A DNA stretch of 6,852 bases from CAYVQB01 sp964453985 (GCA_964453985.1 CAYVQB010000050.1:1-6852); one strand, 5' to 3'. Shown: positions 1 through 6,567, counted from the stretch's first letter. The notes: generated from the letters alone by a model not told the origin. Made by a program: numbers and translations.

Positions 1-1217
1 GTAGCCTTTATTTGTCCCGTTAGACTGATTTCGCCAATAGCAATAGATTTTGCAGGAATAGGTTTTTGAAAATAACTAGAAAGTAAGGCGAGAGCAATAC
101 CCAAGTCGCTGGAGCTATCTTTTATTTTAAAACTACCACTTAATTTAAAGAAAATATCTTGGCTGCTAAATTTTATATGCAAATATTTTTCCAAAATTGC
201 AGCAATCAAAACAACTCGTTTGTGATCTAAGCCAGTAATAACTCTCTGAGGTATGCCAAATTTGGACGTAACGCACAAAGCTTGTAGTTCTAATATCAAA
301 GGCCTTGATCCTTCAATGCTTGTAATAAGCGCCGCACCTGGAGCGTGACAGCTATCTTGTAATAAATGCTGGTTAATATTTGTAATTTCATTAAGACCAC
401 CTTCTTGCATCTCAAAGAACCCAGTTTCAGATACTGTGCCAAATCTATTTTTTACTGAGCGTAAGATTCTTGTGTTCCAGCGGTCTTCGCCTTGCAGATA
501 AAAAACACCATCAACAATGTGTTCAAGAACCTTGGGGCCTGCGATATTGCCTTCTTTTGTTATATGTCCTGTAATACATACTGCTATGTTGTTTTCTTTT
601 GCAAGTTTCATTAAGTAAAAACTTGCTTCTCTTAATTGGCTAATAGTTCCGGGAATTGTCTGACTGTTATCGCTTATATGGCAATTTTGTATAGAGTCTA
701 AAATTAATAAATCAGGCTTAATTAATTTACCTGTGGCGATTATGTTCTCTAGACTAGATTGATCTGAAAATAATAAGTTATCATTGCTCTGAATATTTAG
801 TCTTTGTGCCCGATTTTTAACTTGCTGCAAAGATTCTTCAGACGAGAAATATAAGACTTTATGACTTTTTGCAATCTTGCTTGCTATTTGTAAGAGCAGC
901 GTAGATTTTCCAATTCCCGGGTCACCAGTCAAGATTATAAATGAGCCTTGCAAGATGCCATCACCCAGCACTCTGTCCCACTCTTTTACGCCAGAACAGA
1001 TACGAGCTTTATTTTCGTTTTTTATGTCACTGAGTTTTGTAAGTTGGGCGGTATTTACTTTGTTATAGTTTATAGTTTTTTTGCTCTCGCCAAATCCGGA
1101 TCCCACTGCTTCTTCTGTAAAGCTATTCCATTCACCGCATGTGGGACAGCATCCAAGCCATTTAAAACTTATATAGTCGCAGCCTGTGCACTTAAAATTT
1201 GTTTTAGCTTTAGACAT
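1..1217 (-). CDS. radA: DNA repair protein RadA (Sms), C-terminus cut by window edge
   Basis: RadA is a cytoplasmic RecA-like ATPase that promotes branch migration of recombination intermediates. The 405 visible codons show an N-terminal four-cysteine zinc finger (C10, C13, C24, C27), a Walker A motif GDPGIGKST at residues 98-106, an aspartate-ended hydrophobic strand (LLILDSIQ) fitting Walker B, and the RadA-specific KNRFG motif at 256-260. The remainder matches the start of the C-terminal Lon-like domain (SIAIGEISLTGQI). RadA is usually about 450-460 residues, so some 50 residues lie beyond base 1. The ATG lies inside the last codons of the upstream thymidine kinase gene, giving an 8-bp overlap. 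No Shine-Dalgarno sequence precedes it, which suggests translational coupling within one transcript. No frameshift or missing motif is seen. The family call is secure. Confidence 0.96.
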   Translation of the reverse strand, partial: MSKAKTNFKCTGCDYISFKWLGCCPTCGEWNSFTEEAVGSGFGESKKTINYNKVNTAQLTKLSDIKNENKARICSGVKEWDRVLGDGILQGSFIILTGDPGIGKSTLLLQIASKIAKSHKVLYFSSEESLQQVKNRAQRLNIQSNDNLLFSDQSSLENIIATGKLIKPDLLILDSIQNCHISDNSQTIPGTISQLREASFYLMKLAKENNIAVCITGHITKEGNIAGPKVLEHIVDGVFYLQGEDRWNTRILRSVKNRFGTVSETGFFEMQEGGLNEITNINQHLLQDSCHAPGAALITSIEGSRPLILELQALCVTSKFGIPQRVITGLDHKRVVLIAAILEKYLHIKFSSQDIFFKLSGSFKIKDSSSDLGIALALLSSYFQKPIPAKSIAIGEISLTGQIKA

Positions 1218-1842
1218 TTATAGCTTCGGCTTTTTTATAAAGATGTAGTTTTGCAGCTTTATCTATCTGAAAACAGTTTCTGCATCTTGCTTGATAGCAT
1301 TCGCTAGCGCCAACCATAATTATAGGATCATCGTATTTTGCTGGTTGATCATTTACAATTCTTTGTGTGTGATGTGCGTCTTTACCGCAAATAACACATA
1401 TAGCTTTTAACTTTGTAACTTCATCAGCAATAGCAAGAACGGTTGGCATAATACCAAAAGGTTCGCCTTTAAAATCTAAATCTAGACCGGCTGCGATTAC
1501 TCTTTTGCCTTTGTCTATTAATTTGCAAATTATTTCTATGATTTCTGGAGGAAAAAATTGAATTTCATCAATTCCAATTACGCTAATATTGTTATTTGCA
1601 AGTTCTAAAATCTTGTCGATACTATCTTTTTGATTATTAATCACAAATGCAATACGTTCTTGTCCGTCATGAGATGTTATGCTTGTTTGTGTGCGTCTAT
1701 CGTCTATTTGATGCTTTATTGTTAGGACATTTTGCTTAGCATATTCGGCTCGTTTAAGTCTTCTCATTAGCTCTTCTGTTTTTCCTGAAAACATTGAGCC
1801 ACAAACAACCTCTAGGCGTCCTTTGTTTGCTGGGTTATCCAT
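1210..1842 (-). CDS. tdk: Thymidine kinase (type II, zinc-binding)
   Basis: Phosphorylates thymidine to dTMP with ATP in the cytoplasm, the salvage route to dTTP. The 210-residue length is normal for the bacterial/TK1-like family. The P-loop GSMFSGKT is at residues 15-22, the DEIQFF segment at 92-97 supplies the likely catalytic base E93, AGLDLDF is at 118-124, and the structural zinc cysteines are C149, C152, C187 and C190. The lasso region (HHTQR, then YQARCRNCF) is intact. The ATG follows a modest AAGGGA ribosome-binding site about 10 bases upstream. The gene is the first of a pair with radA, whose start overlaps its stop. It diverges from murA. A functional enzyme would let the cell use thymidine from its surroundings or host; that role is inferred, the enzyme identity is not. 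Confidence 0.96.
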   Translation of the reverse strand: MDNPANKGRLEVVCGSMFSGKTEELMRRLKRAEYAKQNVLTIKHQIDDRRTQTSITSHDGQERIAFVINNQKDSIDKILELANNNISVIGIDEIQFFPPEIIEIICKLIDKGKRVIAAGLDLDFKGEPFGIMPTVLAIADEVTKLKAICVICGKDAHHTQRIVNDQPAKYDDPIIMVGASECYQARCRNCFQIDKAAKLHLYKKAEAINV

Positions 1843-1895
1843 AATAGTTTTTTCCCTTAACTTTTAGTTATTAATTCTTTAAAATAAACTTTTCT

Positions 1896-1903
1896 AGTAT
1901 AAC
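1896..1903. promoter_or_regulatory. Possible overlapping divergent -10 elements between tdk and murA
   Basis: The 8-bp sequence AGTATAAC reads TATAAC on the plus strand (1898-1903) and TATACT on the minus strand (1896-1901). Each matches 5 of 6 bases of the sigma-70 -10 consensus, facing murA and tdk respectively. No convincing -35 box lies at the expected distance on either strand, and AT-rich gaps produce such matches by chance. A plus-strand start about 7 bases downstream would leave murA a very short leader. Confidence 0.25.
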
Positions 1904-1921
1904 AAAATTTTGGGTGAACGC

Positions 1922-3205
1922 ATGTCAAAAGAATATATTTTTGTAAAACAATCTTTAAATTTAAATGGGATAGCCAATTTAAGCGGTGCAAAGAACGCAG
2001 TGCTACCAATAATGGCAGCATTAATTTTAACTAATGGTAAGTCAGAATTAGAAAATGTTCCAGAGTCTGCTGATGTTATTCAAATGATTAACCTATTGCA
2101 AGATCTTGGCGCAAAGGTTTTATTTGATTCTGAAAAAAAGATATTAAATGTCGATACTTCGACTATAAATAGCTTTGAGTTAAAACCAGAGGTTATGAAT
2201 AAGATGCGTGCATCCATATTAGTTATGGGTTCGCTTCTTGCAAGATTTGGACAGGTTAAAGCTGCTTTGCCTGGGGGTTGCTCTATTGGCAAGCGTCCAG
2301 TTGATTTTCATTTGCAAAGTTTTAAAAAAATGAGAGTAGAGATTCAAGAAACAGGTCATTTTTTAATCGCCAGCTTAAATTTTGATTTGGCAAATAAACT
2401 TGATCACAAAATTGTTTTAGAGTACCCAAGCGTTGGTGCAACAGAGAATGTTGCTATGCTTGCCGCTGGGTTGCCGGATTCACAAACTATTATTGTTAAT
2501 GCGGCTTTAGAGCCAGAGGTTTTAGATTTTTTGGATGTACTAAGAAAGATGGGTGCACAAGTTGATATTTTGCCTCCTGCTACTATTAGGATTCGTGGTA
2601 TAAAAAATTTAAAACCATTGAAGCATAAAGTTATTCCTGATCGCTTGGAAGCGGGTTCTATTCTGTTGGCCGCGGCAATTACCGGAGGCCAAGTTGAGTT
2701 GCCTGATGCACGAGCAGATCATATGGATCTGTTCTTAGAGAAATTAAAAGAAATGGGGCACGAGATTATTATTGGAGAAAATGATATTGGTATTAGCTTT
2801 AAGGCGGTGCAGAATCCCCGAGCTGTAAGCTTTAAGACTGGACCTTATCCTGGCTTCCCAACTGATTTGCAAGCTCCTATGATGGCGGTACAGTGCCTGG
2901 CTGAAGGTGAAAGTTTAATTGAAGAGACTGTTTTTGAGAATCGGTTTTTGCATGTAAAAGAATTGCAAAAAATGGGAGCAGATCTTCAAGTGATTGGTTC
3001 TAAGGTTTCTGTTACCGGTGTAAAAGAATTTATTGGTAGTAATGTATTGGCTAGTGATATTAGAGCTTGTGCCGCTTTAGCTTTGGCAGGGCTTGCAGCA
3101 AAGGGTTCAACTGAGATTAGAGGTGTTTTTCATTGGCGACGAGGTTATGACAAATTAGAAGATAAACTTGCTTTATTGGGTGGTAAGATAAAGATTACAA
3201 GTTAG
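1922..3205 (+). CDS. murA: UDP-N-acetylglucosamine 1-carboxyvinyltransferase (MurA)
   Basis: Catalyses the first committed step of peptidoglycan synthesis, transfer of enolpyruvate from PEP to UDP-GlcNAc, in the cytoplasm. The 427 residues are typical in length. Seen are the N-terminal SGAKNA motif (21-26, catalytic-site lysine K24), the loop LPGGCSIGKRPVD with the active-site cysteine C120, IPDRLEAG (238-245), the FPTDLQAPM segment with the catalytic aspartate D315, and ASDIRA (377-382). The reading frame extends upstream to a TTG at 1910. I chose the ATG at 1922 because the protein then begins MSKEYIFVKQ, as family members do, and no good Shine-Dalgarno sequence favours the TTG. Retention of cysteine rather than aspartate predicts a fosfomycin-sensitive enzyme. 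Near the C-terminus the usual HIDRGY reads HWRRGY. The 3' end overlaps convergent atpG by 11 bp. Confidence 0.97.
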   Translation: MSKEYIFVKQSLNLNGIANLSGAKNAVLPIMAALILTNGKSELENVPESADVIQMINLLQDLGAKVLFDSEKKILNVDTSTINSFELKPEVMNKMRASILVMGSLLARFGQVKAALPGGCSIGKRPVDFHLQSFKKMRVEIQETGHFLIASLNFDLANKLDHKIVLEYPSVGATENVAMLAAGLPDSQTIIVNAALEPEVLDFLDVLRKMGAQVDILPPATIRIRGIKNLKPLKHKVIPDRLEAGSILLAAAITGGQVELPDARADHMDLFLEKLKEMGHEIIIGENDIGISFKAVQNPRAVSFKTGPYPGFPTDLQAPMMAVQCLAEGESLIEETVFENRFLHVKELQKMGADLQVIGSKVSVTGVKEFIGSNVLASDIRACAALALAGLAAKGSTEIRGVFHWRRGYDKLEDKLALLGGKIKITS

Positions 3206-4052
3206 CAGAAAGCTCTGCTACTTCTCGTGTTATTAAGGTTTGTCGTGCTTTATTATATTGCAAGGTAAGTTTTTCTAATAGACTTTCAGCATTTGTTGTA
3301 GCGCTATCCATAGCAATAAATCGAGAGGCATTTTCAGAAATTAAAGACTGAAATATTGTATCTAATATGTTGCTTTTGATGTATTTAGTAGAAACATAGT
3401 TAATAATTTGAGTTTTATCTTGTTCCCAAATAAATTCCGGGTTTCCAGTTGCATCTGTTTCAGTTTTTTCTTTTTCAAGAGTCATTGGAATCAGACTTTT
3501 CTTTTGTGGAATTTGAATGAAAAAATTCTTTAAGAAGTTACTATAAAAAGTGACTGAAGAGAAATTGTTTTCAGGGTTTGTAATTTTGTCGACTAGGGCG
3601 TCTGTTATGTTTATAAGATTGCTTATTGTAAGTTCTTTGTAATTATCTATAATTTCGCCTAGCTCATTTTCTTTAACGAATTTGTTTGCCTTTTGACCGA
3701 TTGTTACAAATCTTGGAATTTGGTGTTCTTCTATGAAATAAGCTTTATGAAAATATTTAAATAAATTAGAGTTAAAGCTACCACATAGTCCACTAGCTGA
3801 TGATATTATTATTACTAATGGATTTGTATCCAAAATATCTTCAGGGAATAAAATAGGGCTTTCCCAATTTGGGACATCTGGTAAAAGTTGTAGAAATAGA
3901 TTGTTGATGCTTTTTTTGTAGTGTTGTAAAGCTAGGTTTTGTTTTTCTAGCCTTGAATAAGAGGACATGGAGACAAGTCTGACGGCATGAGTAATCTTTT
4001 TAGTTTTTTTGATAGATTCAATTTTCTGTTTGATCGGCGCAAGTTGAGACAT
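3195..4052 (-). CDS. atpG: F-type ATP synthase gamma subunit (AtpG), outside any atp operon here
   Basis: The gamma subunit is the central shaft of F1, coupling rotation of the membrane ring to ATP synthesis or hydrolysis in the catalytic alpha/beta hexamer. The 285-residue length is normal. The N-terminal helix (IKQKIESIKKTKKITHAVRL) and the C-terminal helix (AMDSATTNAESLLEKL at 247-262, then YNKARQTLITREVAEL) form the characteristic antiparallel coiled coil. The Rossmann-like middle starts with IISSASGLCGSFNSN (82-96), matching the family's SDRGLCGGFN. Residues after ITHA are less conserved than usual. The gene is normally placed between atpA and atpD. Here it is the first gene of its transcript, with a divergent NYN gene upstream and convergent murA downstream, so it is apparently monocistronic. 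The ATG is preceded by only a weak purine-rich ribosome-binding site. Confidence 0.94.
   Translation of the reverse strand: MSQLAPIKQKIESIKKTKKITHAVRLVSMSSYSRLEKQNLALQHYKKSINNLFLQLLPDVPNWESPILFPEDILDTNPLVIIISSASGLCGSFNSNLFKYFHKAYFIEEHQIPRFVTIGQKANKFVKENELGEIIDNYKELTISNLINITDALVDKITNPENNFSSVTFYSNFLKNFFIQIPQKKSLIPMTLEKEKTETDATGNPEFIWEQDKTQIINYVSTKYIKSNILDTIFQSLISENASRFIAMDSATTNAESLLEKLTLQYNKARQTLITREVAELSANL
3203..3220. repeat. Perfect inverted repeat at the murA/atpG convergent stop overlap
   Basis: TAGCAGA and TCTGCTA form a perfect 7-bp stem around the 4-base loop AAGC. The left arm begins exactly at the murA UAG stop and the whole element lies within the last codons of atpG. No T-run follows on either strand, so it is not a standard intrinsic terminator. 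It could still stabilise or shape the 3' ends of both messages. Confidence 0.55.
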
Positions 4053-4073
4053 TGTTTTCTTTCTTGGTAATTT

Positions 4074-4101
4074 TTTTTAAACTTGTAACCATATCAGTCA
4101 A
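4074..4101 (-). promoter_or_regulatory. Possible promoter for atpG
   Basis: On the minus strand TTGACT (4096-4101, 5 of 6 to the -35 consensus) is followed after 16 bases by TAAAAA (4074-4079, 4 of 6 to the -10 consensus). Transcription would start roughly 15 bases before the atpG ATG. Position and -35 quality are good; the -10 lies in a homopolymer tract and is weak. Confidence 0.35.
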
Positions 4102-4113
4102 ATATTGATCTTA

Positions 4114-4119
4114 TATAAT
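4114..4119 (+). promoter_or_regulatory. -10 element upstream of the NYN-tsaE pair
   Basis: A perfect TATAAT lies 38 bases before the chosen TTG start, in the gap shared with divergent atpG. No recognisable -35 box sits 16-18 bases upstream. A transcript starting near 4126 would contain the strong ribosome-binding site at 4144-4149. Confidence 0.45.
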
Positions 4120-4143
4120 TTTTGTTTTGCAAGCAAGTATATT

Positions 4144-4149
4144 AGGGAG
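4144..4149 (+). promoter_or_regulatory. Shine-Dalgarno site that decides the TTG start at 4157
   Basis: AGGGAG sits 7 bases before the in-frame TTG at 4157. This is ideal spacing and favours that start over the TTG at 4127, which has no ribosome-binding site and would lie at the predicted transcript start. Confidence 0.7.
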
Positions 4150-4156
4150 AATAAGT

Positions 4157-4804
4157 TTGATCATATTAATAGATGGTTATAATCTTTTGCGACACACGTT
4201 CTACAACGTAAAAGGTAAGTTAGTTAAGCAACGGGAGCAGTTTATAAGGCAACTGGGATATTATAAGTCTAAGAAGAGTATTGGCAAGATTATAGCAGTT
4301 TTTGATGGAGGCCTATCTCGTCATGCAACAAGAGAAGTGCATGGGGGGGTGGTTGTGATGTATTCAGGTCAAAAGAGTTCAGCGGATGATTGGATCTTAG
4401 ACTTTGTTAAAAAGAATAAAGAAAAAGAGATGCTTTTAGTCACTATGGATAACGAACTAAAAGATAAGTGTGCCAATTATGGTGTCGATAATATAGGCGT
4501 TAAGGATTTTTATGATTTGGTGCAAAACAGCTTATTAGAAGAAGTAGTTGAAAGCTTTTCACAAAAAACAGATCAGGTTCAAAAATTTGATGATTTAGAT
4601 GATTCTAGTTCATTTGATGCGCACTTTGATGATTACGGTAATAAGCATAGAGATTCCCAGGCTATAGATATGCTTATGGAGCAAACGATCCTAAATTCTA
4701 TTAAAAAAGATGACACTTATTCGGATCTTGCTTCCAGGAAGAGTAAAGCTAAGACTTTGTCTAAAAAAGAAAAAAAAGTTTATAAGAAGATAAAAAAGCT
4801 GTAA
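4157..4804 (+). CDS. YacP-like NYN-domain protein, putative ribonuclease
   Basis: With the TTG start at 4157 the protein has 215 residues and opens MIILIDGYNLL, exactly as YacP/Rae1-type NYN (PIN-like) proteins do. The likely metal-binding acidic residues are visible: D6 in DGYN, D50 in VFDGG, D77/D78 in SSADDWIL and D98 in VTMDN. The family includes Bacillus Rae1, a ribosome-associated endoribonuclease that cuts mRNA; that function is family knowledge, not shown here. After residue 120 the protein departs from the compact domain. It has an acidic, aspartate-rich stretch (about 140-160) and ends in a lysine-rich tail (SKKEKKVYKKIKKL) that could bind RNA or the ribosome. tsaE follows after 12 bases, so the two are probably co-transcribed. 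Domain assignment is firm; substrate is unknown. Confidence 0.85.
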   Translation: MIILIDGYNLLRHTFYNVKGKLVKQREQFIRQLGYYKSKKSIGKIIAVFDGGLSRHATREVHGGVVVMYSGQKSSADDWILDFVKKNKEKEMLLVTMDNELKDKCANYGVDNIGVKDFYDLVQNSLLEEVVESFSQKTDQVQKFDDLDDSSSFDAHFDDYGNKHRDSQAIDMLMEQTILNSIKKDDTYSDLASRKSKAKTLSKKEKKVYKKIKKL

Positions 4805-4816
4805 AATAAAAATGTT

Positions 4817-5266
4817 ATGAAGATAAAATTTAAAATTGATCAGATAAAAGATATCGTAAAAGAGCATCTTTTACCTAAATTAGATAAATATACGATTTTT
4901 ACGTTCCAAGGTCCTTTGGGTGCGGGTAAAACTACACTTATTAAAGAGTTTCTAAGACAAGCTGGTATTAGCGAGATTATTACCAGTCCAACTTTTAACT
5001 ATGTGAATGTTTATAAAACTCTTGATGATAAGACTTTTAATCACTTTGATCTTTACAGACTTAATAGTTTGGATGAATTTTTCCAATCCGGTTTTGATGA
5101 ATACTTCTATTCTGATATAACTGAACGAAATAGTTATTGCTTGGTTGAATGGCCTGGGGTTATAGAGAGTTTTTTAGGTCAAGCAGGCATTAAAGATAAC
5201 ACCTGCAAGATTATTTTAAGTTATGATCTTGATGATCTAGAATGTCGGATTATTGAGATTGCATGA
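4817..5266 (+). CDS. tsaE: tRNA t6A37 biosynthesis ATPase TsaE
   Basis: TsaE is the ATPase partner of TsaB and TsaD, which place threonylcarbamoyladenosine at position 37 of ANN-decoding tRNAs in the cytoplasm. The 149 residues are family length. Walker A is GPLGAGKTT (32-40), the switch-like TSPTF is at 56-60, HFDLYRL at 76-82, and the conserved EWPG at 111-114. The ATG lies 12 bases after the NYN gene stop with no clear Shine-Dalgarno sequence, so translation may depend on reinitiation. Its usual partner tsaB is not next to it: the following bases hold a terminator hairpin and the convergent LRR gene. Identification is secure. Confidence 0.95.
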   Translation: MKIKFKIDQIKDIVKEHLLPKLDKYTIFTFQGPLGAGKTTLIKEFLRQAGISEIITSPTFNYVNVYKTLDDKTFNHFDLYRLNSLDEFFQSGFDEYFYSDITERNSYCLVEWPGVIESFLGQAGIKDNTCKIILSYDLDDLECRIIEIA

Positions 5267-5275
5267 TCTTAGAAA

Positions 5276-5299
5276 AGGGACGGATAAAAATCCATCCCT
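5276..5299. terminator. Intrinsic terminator of the LRR gene, possibly also serving tsaE
   Basis: On the minus strand GGGATGGAT, loop TTTT, ATCCGTCCC forms a 9-bp stem with one U-G wobble, extended by an A-T pair and followed by TTTTCT, a good rho-independent terminator. Read on the plus strand the same element has one C-A mismatch and only TCTCT downstream, so termination of the NYN-tsaE transcript there would be weaker. It lies 9 bases after tsaE. Confidence 0.75.
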
Positions 5300-5352
5300 C
5301 TCTATTGTTTACTTTTTATTTACGTAATTCAGCCTCTACAGCTTCTTGGAAT

Positions 5353-6312
5353 TCAATCAAGAGATCTTTTTCTCCTCATGATTGGAGTTTGGGTAAATTT
5401 TACAACAAGTTTAGGGAACTCCCGTTTAAGCATAATTCCAATTCTTCTTTTTTCTTCTTTGGTGAAACGATTTCTTTCGAGTACTATTCTATCCAATTGC
5501 TTGAGATTCGTAATGGATTCTGGCAGGGTTGTTAATTTATTTCCTTGTAAGAATAGAAATTTTAATTTTGTAAGGTCGCCCATAGAATCAGGAAGTGATT
5601 CTAATAAATTCTGTCTAACGCTTAATTTCTCTAATTTACTTAGTTGTCCTATTGAGCGGGGCAAGCTTTTAAGTTTGTTGTTACCCAGGCGTAGGAAGAT
5701 TAGGTTAGGGAAATAGCTTATTTCGCCAGATAAGGTTTCGAGTTTATTATCTCTAAGGTCTAATGTTTTGATACTTTCACTTAGCTCTAAATCTATTAGC
5801 AAATCGAAGATTGCATTTAATTTTTTACTTATTAGATTTGTATCTGATAAATCTAGAAGTCCTCGTATGGGTCTAGGCTCATCAAATAGATTTCTTTTTT
5901 CGTTAGCATATTGAGTTAGATTGGTTCTTAGCTTTTCGATGTCACTATCGTCTATAACGATCTCTTTATATTCATGGAAGTAGTCGACCCTGGCTGAATG
6001 CTTGTTAAAATCGTCTAACTGGTTAAATCTTTGGAAGTTGTTTTTTTTCATTTCTATTATTATATCTTCGATATCATCATAATCCACCGGGCCATTGCTT
6101 TCTGTGGGACTGTGAGGACTTGAAACAGAATGTGTAGTGCTATTTAAACCCTCTTCAGACTCTTGGACAGATCTAGGACTTGACCCATTAGGGCTATATG
6201 TCTTCAAAGGCTTATATCCTTCAAGGAGGCTATCGAAATCAACCTCTTCCATACAAAATGTATTAGAAAAACATAAAAATATACTTAGTAAAATAATAAT
6301 AAATTTGTTCAT
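5353..6312 (-). CDS. Secreted leucine-rich-repeat protein of unknown function
   Basis: The 319-residue product starts with an export signal: a lysine, a hydrophobic core (FIIILLSIFLCF), then a likely signal peptidase I site near residue 20. A Ser/Pro-rich linker (about 38-76) carries four Ser-Pro pairs. A charged, probably helical part (about 80-145) follows. Residues 178-300 hold four to five 23-residue leucine-rich repeats of the pattern LxxLxLxxNxLxxLP, with units starting near 178, 201, 224, 247 and 270. The protein ends in a basic MRRKRS patch. LRR domains bind proteins, and secreted forms are often host-directed in intracellular bacteria; that role is inference. A strong AGAGGGGG ribosome-binding site (6318-6325) supports the ATG. 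The 3' end looks disrupted: deleting one base of an A5 run (5367-5371) would add 16 residues and end the frame at 5316, 16 bases before the terminator. Confidence 0.85.
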   Translation of the reverse strand: MNKFIIILLSIFLCFSNTFCMEEVDFDSLLEGYKPLKTYSPNGSSPRSVQESEEGLNSTTHSVSSPHSPTESNGPVDYDDIEDIIIEMKKNNFQRFNQLDDFNKHSARVDYFHEYKEIVIDDSDIEKLRTNLTQYANEKRNLFDEPRPIRGLLDLSDTNLISKKLNAIFDLLIDLELSESIKTLDLRDNKLETLSGEISYFPNLIFLRLGNNKLKSLPRSIGQLSKLEKLSVRQNLLESLPDSMGDLTKLKFLFLQGNKLTTLPESITNLKQLDRIVLERNRFTKEEKRRIGIMLKREFPKLVVKFTQTPIMRRKRSLD

Positions 6313-6345
6313 TTTTGCCCCCTCTTAAATTAATTTTCTATACTT

Positions 6346-6375
6346 AGAATACACTTTATATTTTATAATAGTCAA
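6346..6375 (-). promoter_or_regulatory. Probable promoter of the LRR gene
   Basis: On the minus strand TTGACT (6370-6375, 5 of 6) and TATTCT (6346-6351, 4 of 6) are separated by 18 bases. Transcription would begin about 28 bases before the ATG, leaving room for the AGAGGGGG ribosome-binding site. Confidence 0.45.
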
Positions 6376-6522
6376 TATAATACATGGGTTTTGAGTAAAT
6401 AAATTGTATGAAAAATTTATGTAAGAACTTTAAAATCTTTGAAAAATAATAAATTAGAAATTTGATTCATTTTTTTTAAAAAAAAAGTTGAAATATTGAA
6501 GAAAACCACTATCCTATATTTA

Positions 6523-6549
6523 TTGTTTTCGTATTAAATTTGCTAGATT
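6523..6549 (+). promoter_or_regulatory. Possible promoter for tRNA-Tyr
   Basis: TTGTTT (6523-6528) and TAGATT (6544-6549, 4 of 6) are spaced by 15 bases, a little short, but the -10 is preceded by TGC, an extended -10 motif. The start would lie about 12 bases before the tRNA, typical of tRNA genes. Confidence 0.35.
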
Positions 6550-6567
6550 AAATGGTGAAATATATAC

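Larger units (their letters stand above)
6313..6567. other. AT-rich intergenic region between the LRR gene and tRNA-Tyr
   Basis: No credible coding sequence is seen here. The left part holds the LRR gene's ribosome-binding site and promoter. The middle is very AT-rich and contains a run of 8 T followed by 9 A at 6470-6486, a self-complementary tract likely to be stiff or bent. The right part holds a possible tRNA promoter. No convincing hairpin with a T-run is present. Confidence 0.6.

Noticed and set aside
877..1223. Two plus-strand frames opposite radA
   Set aside because: They lie wholly or almost wholly antisense to the well-conserved radA frame, share no family features and lack ribosome-binding sites.
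1910..1921. TTG at 1910 as the murA start
   Set aside because: It adds four residues not typical of MurA, lacks a Shine-Dalgarno sequence, and an ATG follows at 1922 that gives a normal N-terminus.
2080..2292. Minus-strand 70-residue frame within murA
   Set aside because: It is antisense to conserved MurA sequence, including the active-site loop, and has no recognisable product.
4127..4156. TTG at 4127 as the start of the NYN gene
   Set aside because: It has no ribosome-binding site and sits at the predicted transcript start. The TTG at 4157 has AGGGAG at ideal spacing and gives the family-typical N-terminus.
5263..5535. Plus-strand 90-residue frame that starts on the ATGA overlap with the tsaE stop
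   Set aside because: The 4-bp overlap looks operon-like, but the frame crosses the terminator hairpin and then runs antisense to the LRR gene. It has no ribosome-binding site, and its product is phenylalanine/serine-rich with no recognisable domain.
6137..6328. Plus-strand frame opposite the start of the LRR gene
   Set aside because: It is antisense to the signal peptide and linker of the LRR gene, and has no ribosome-binding site or recognisable product.
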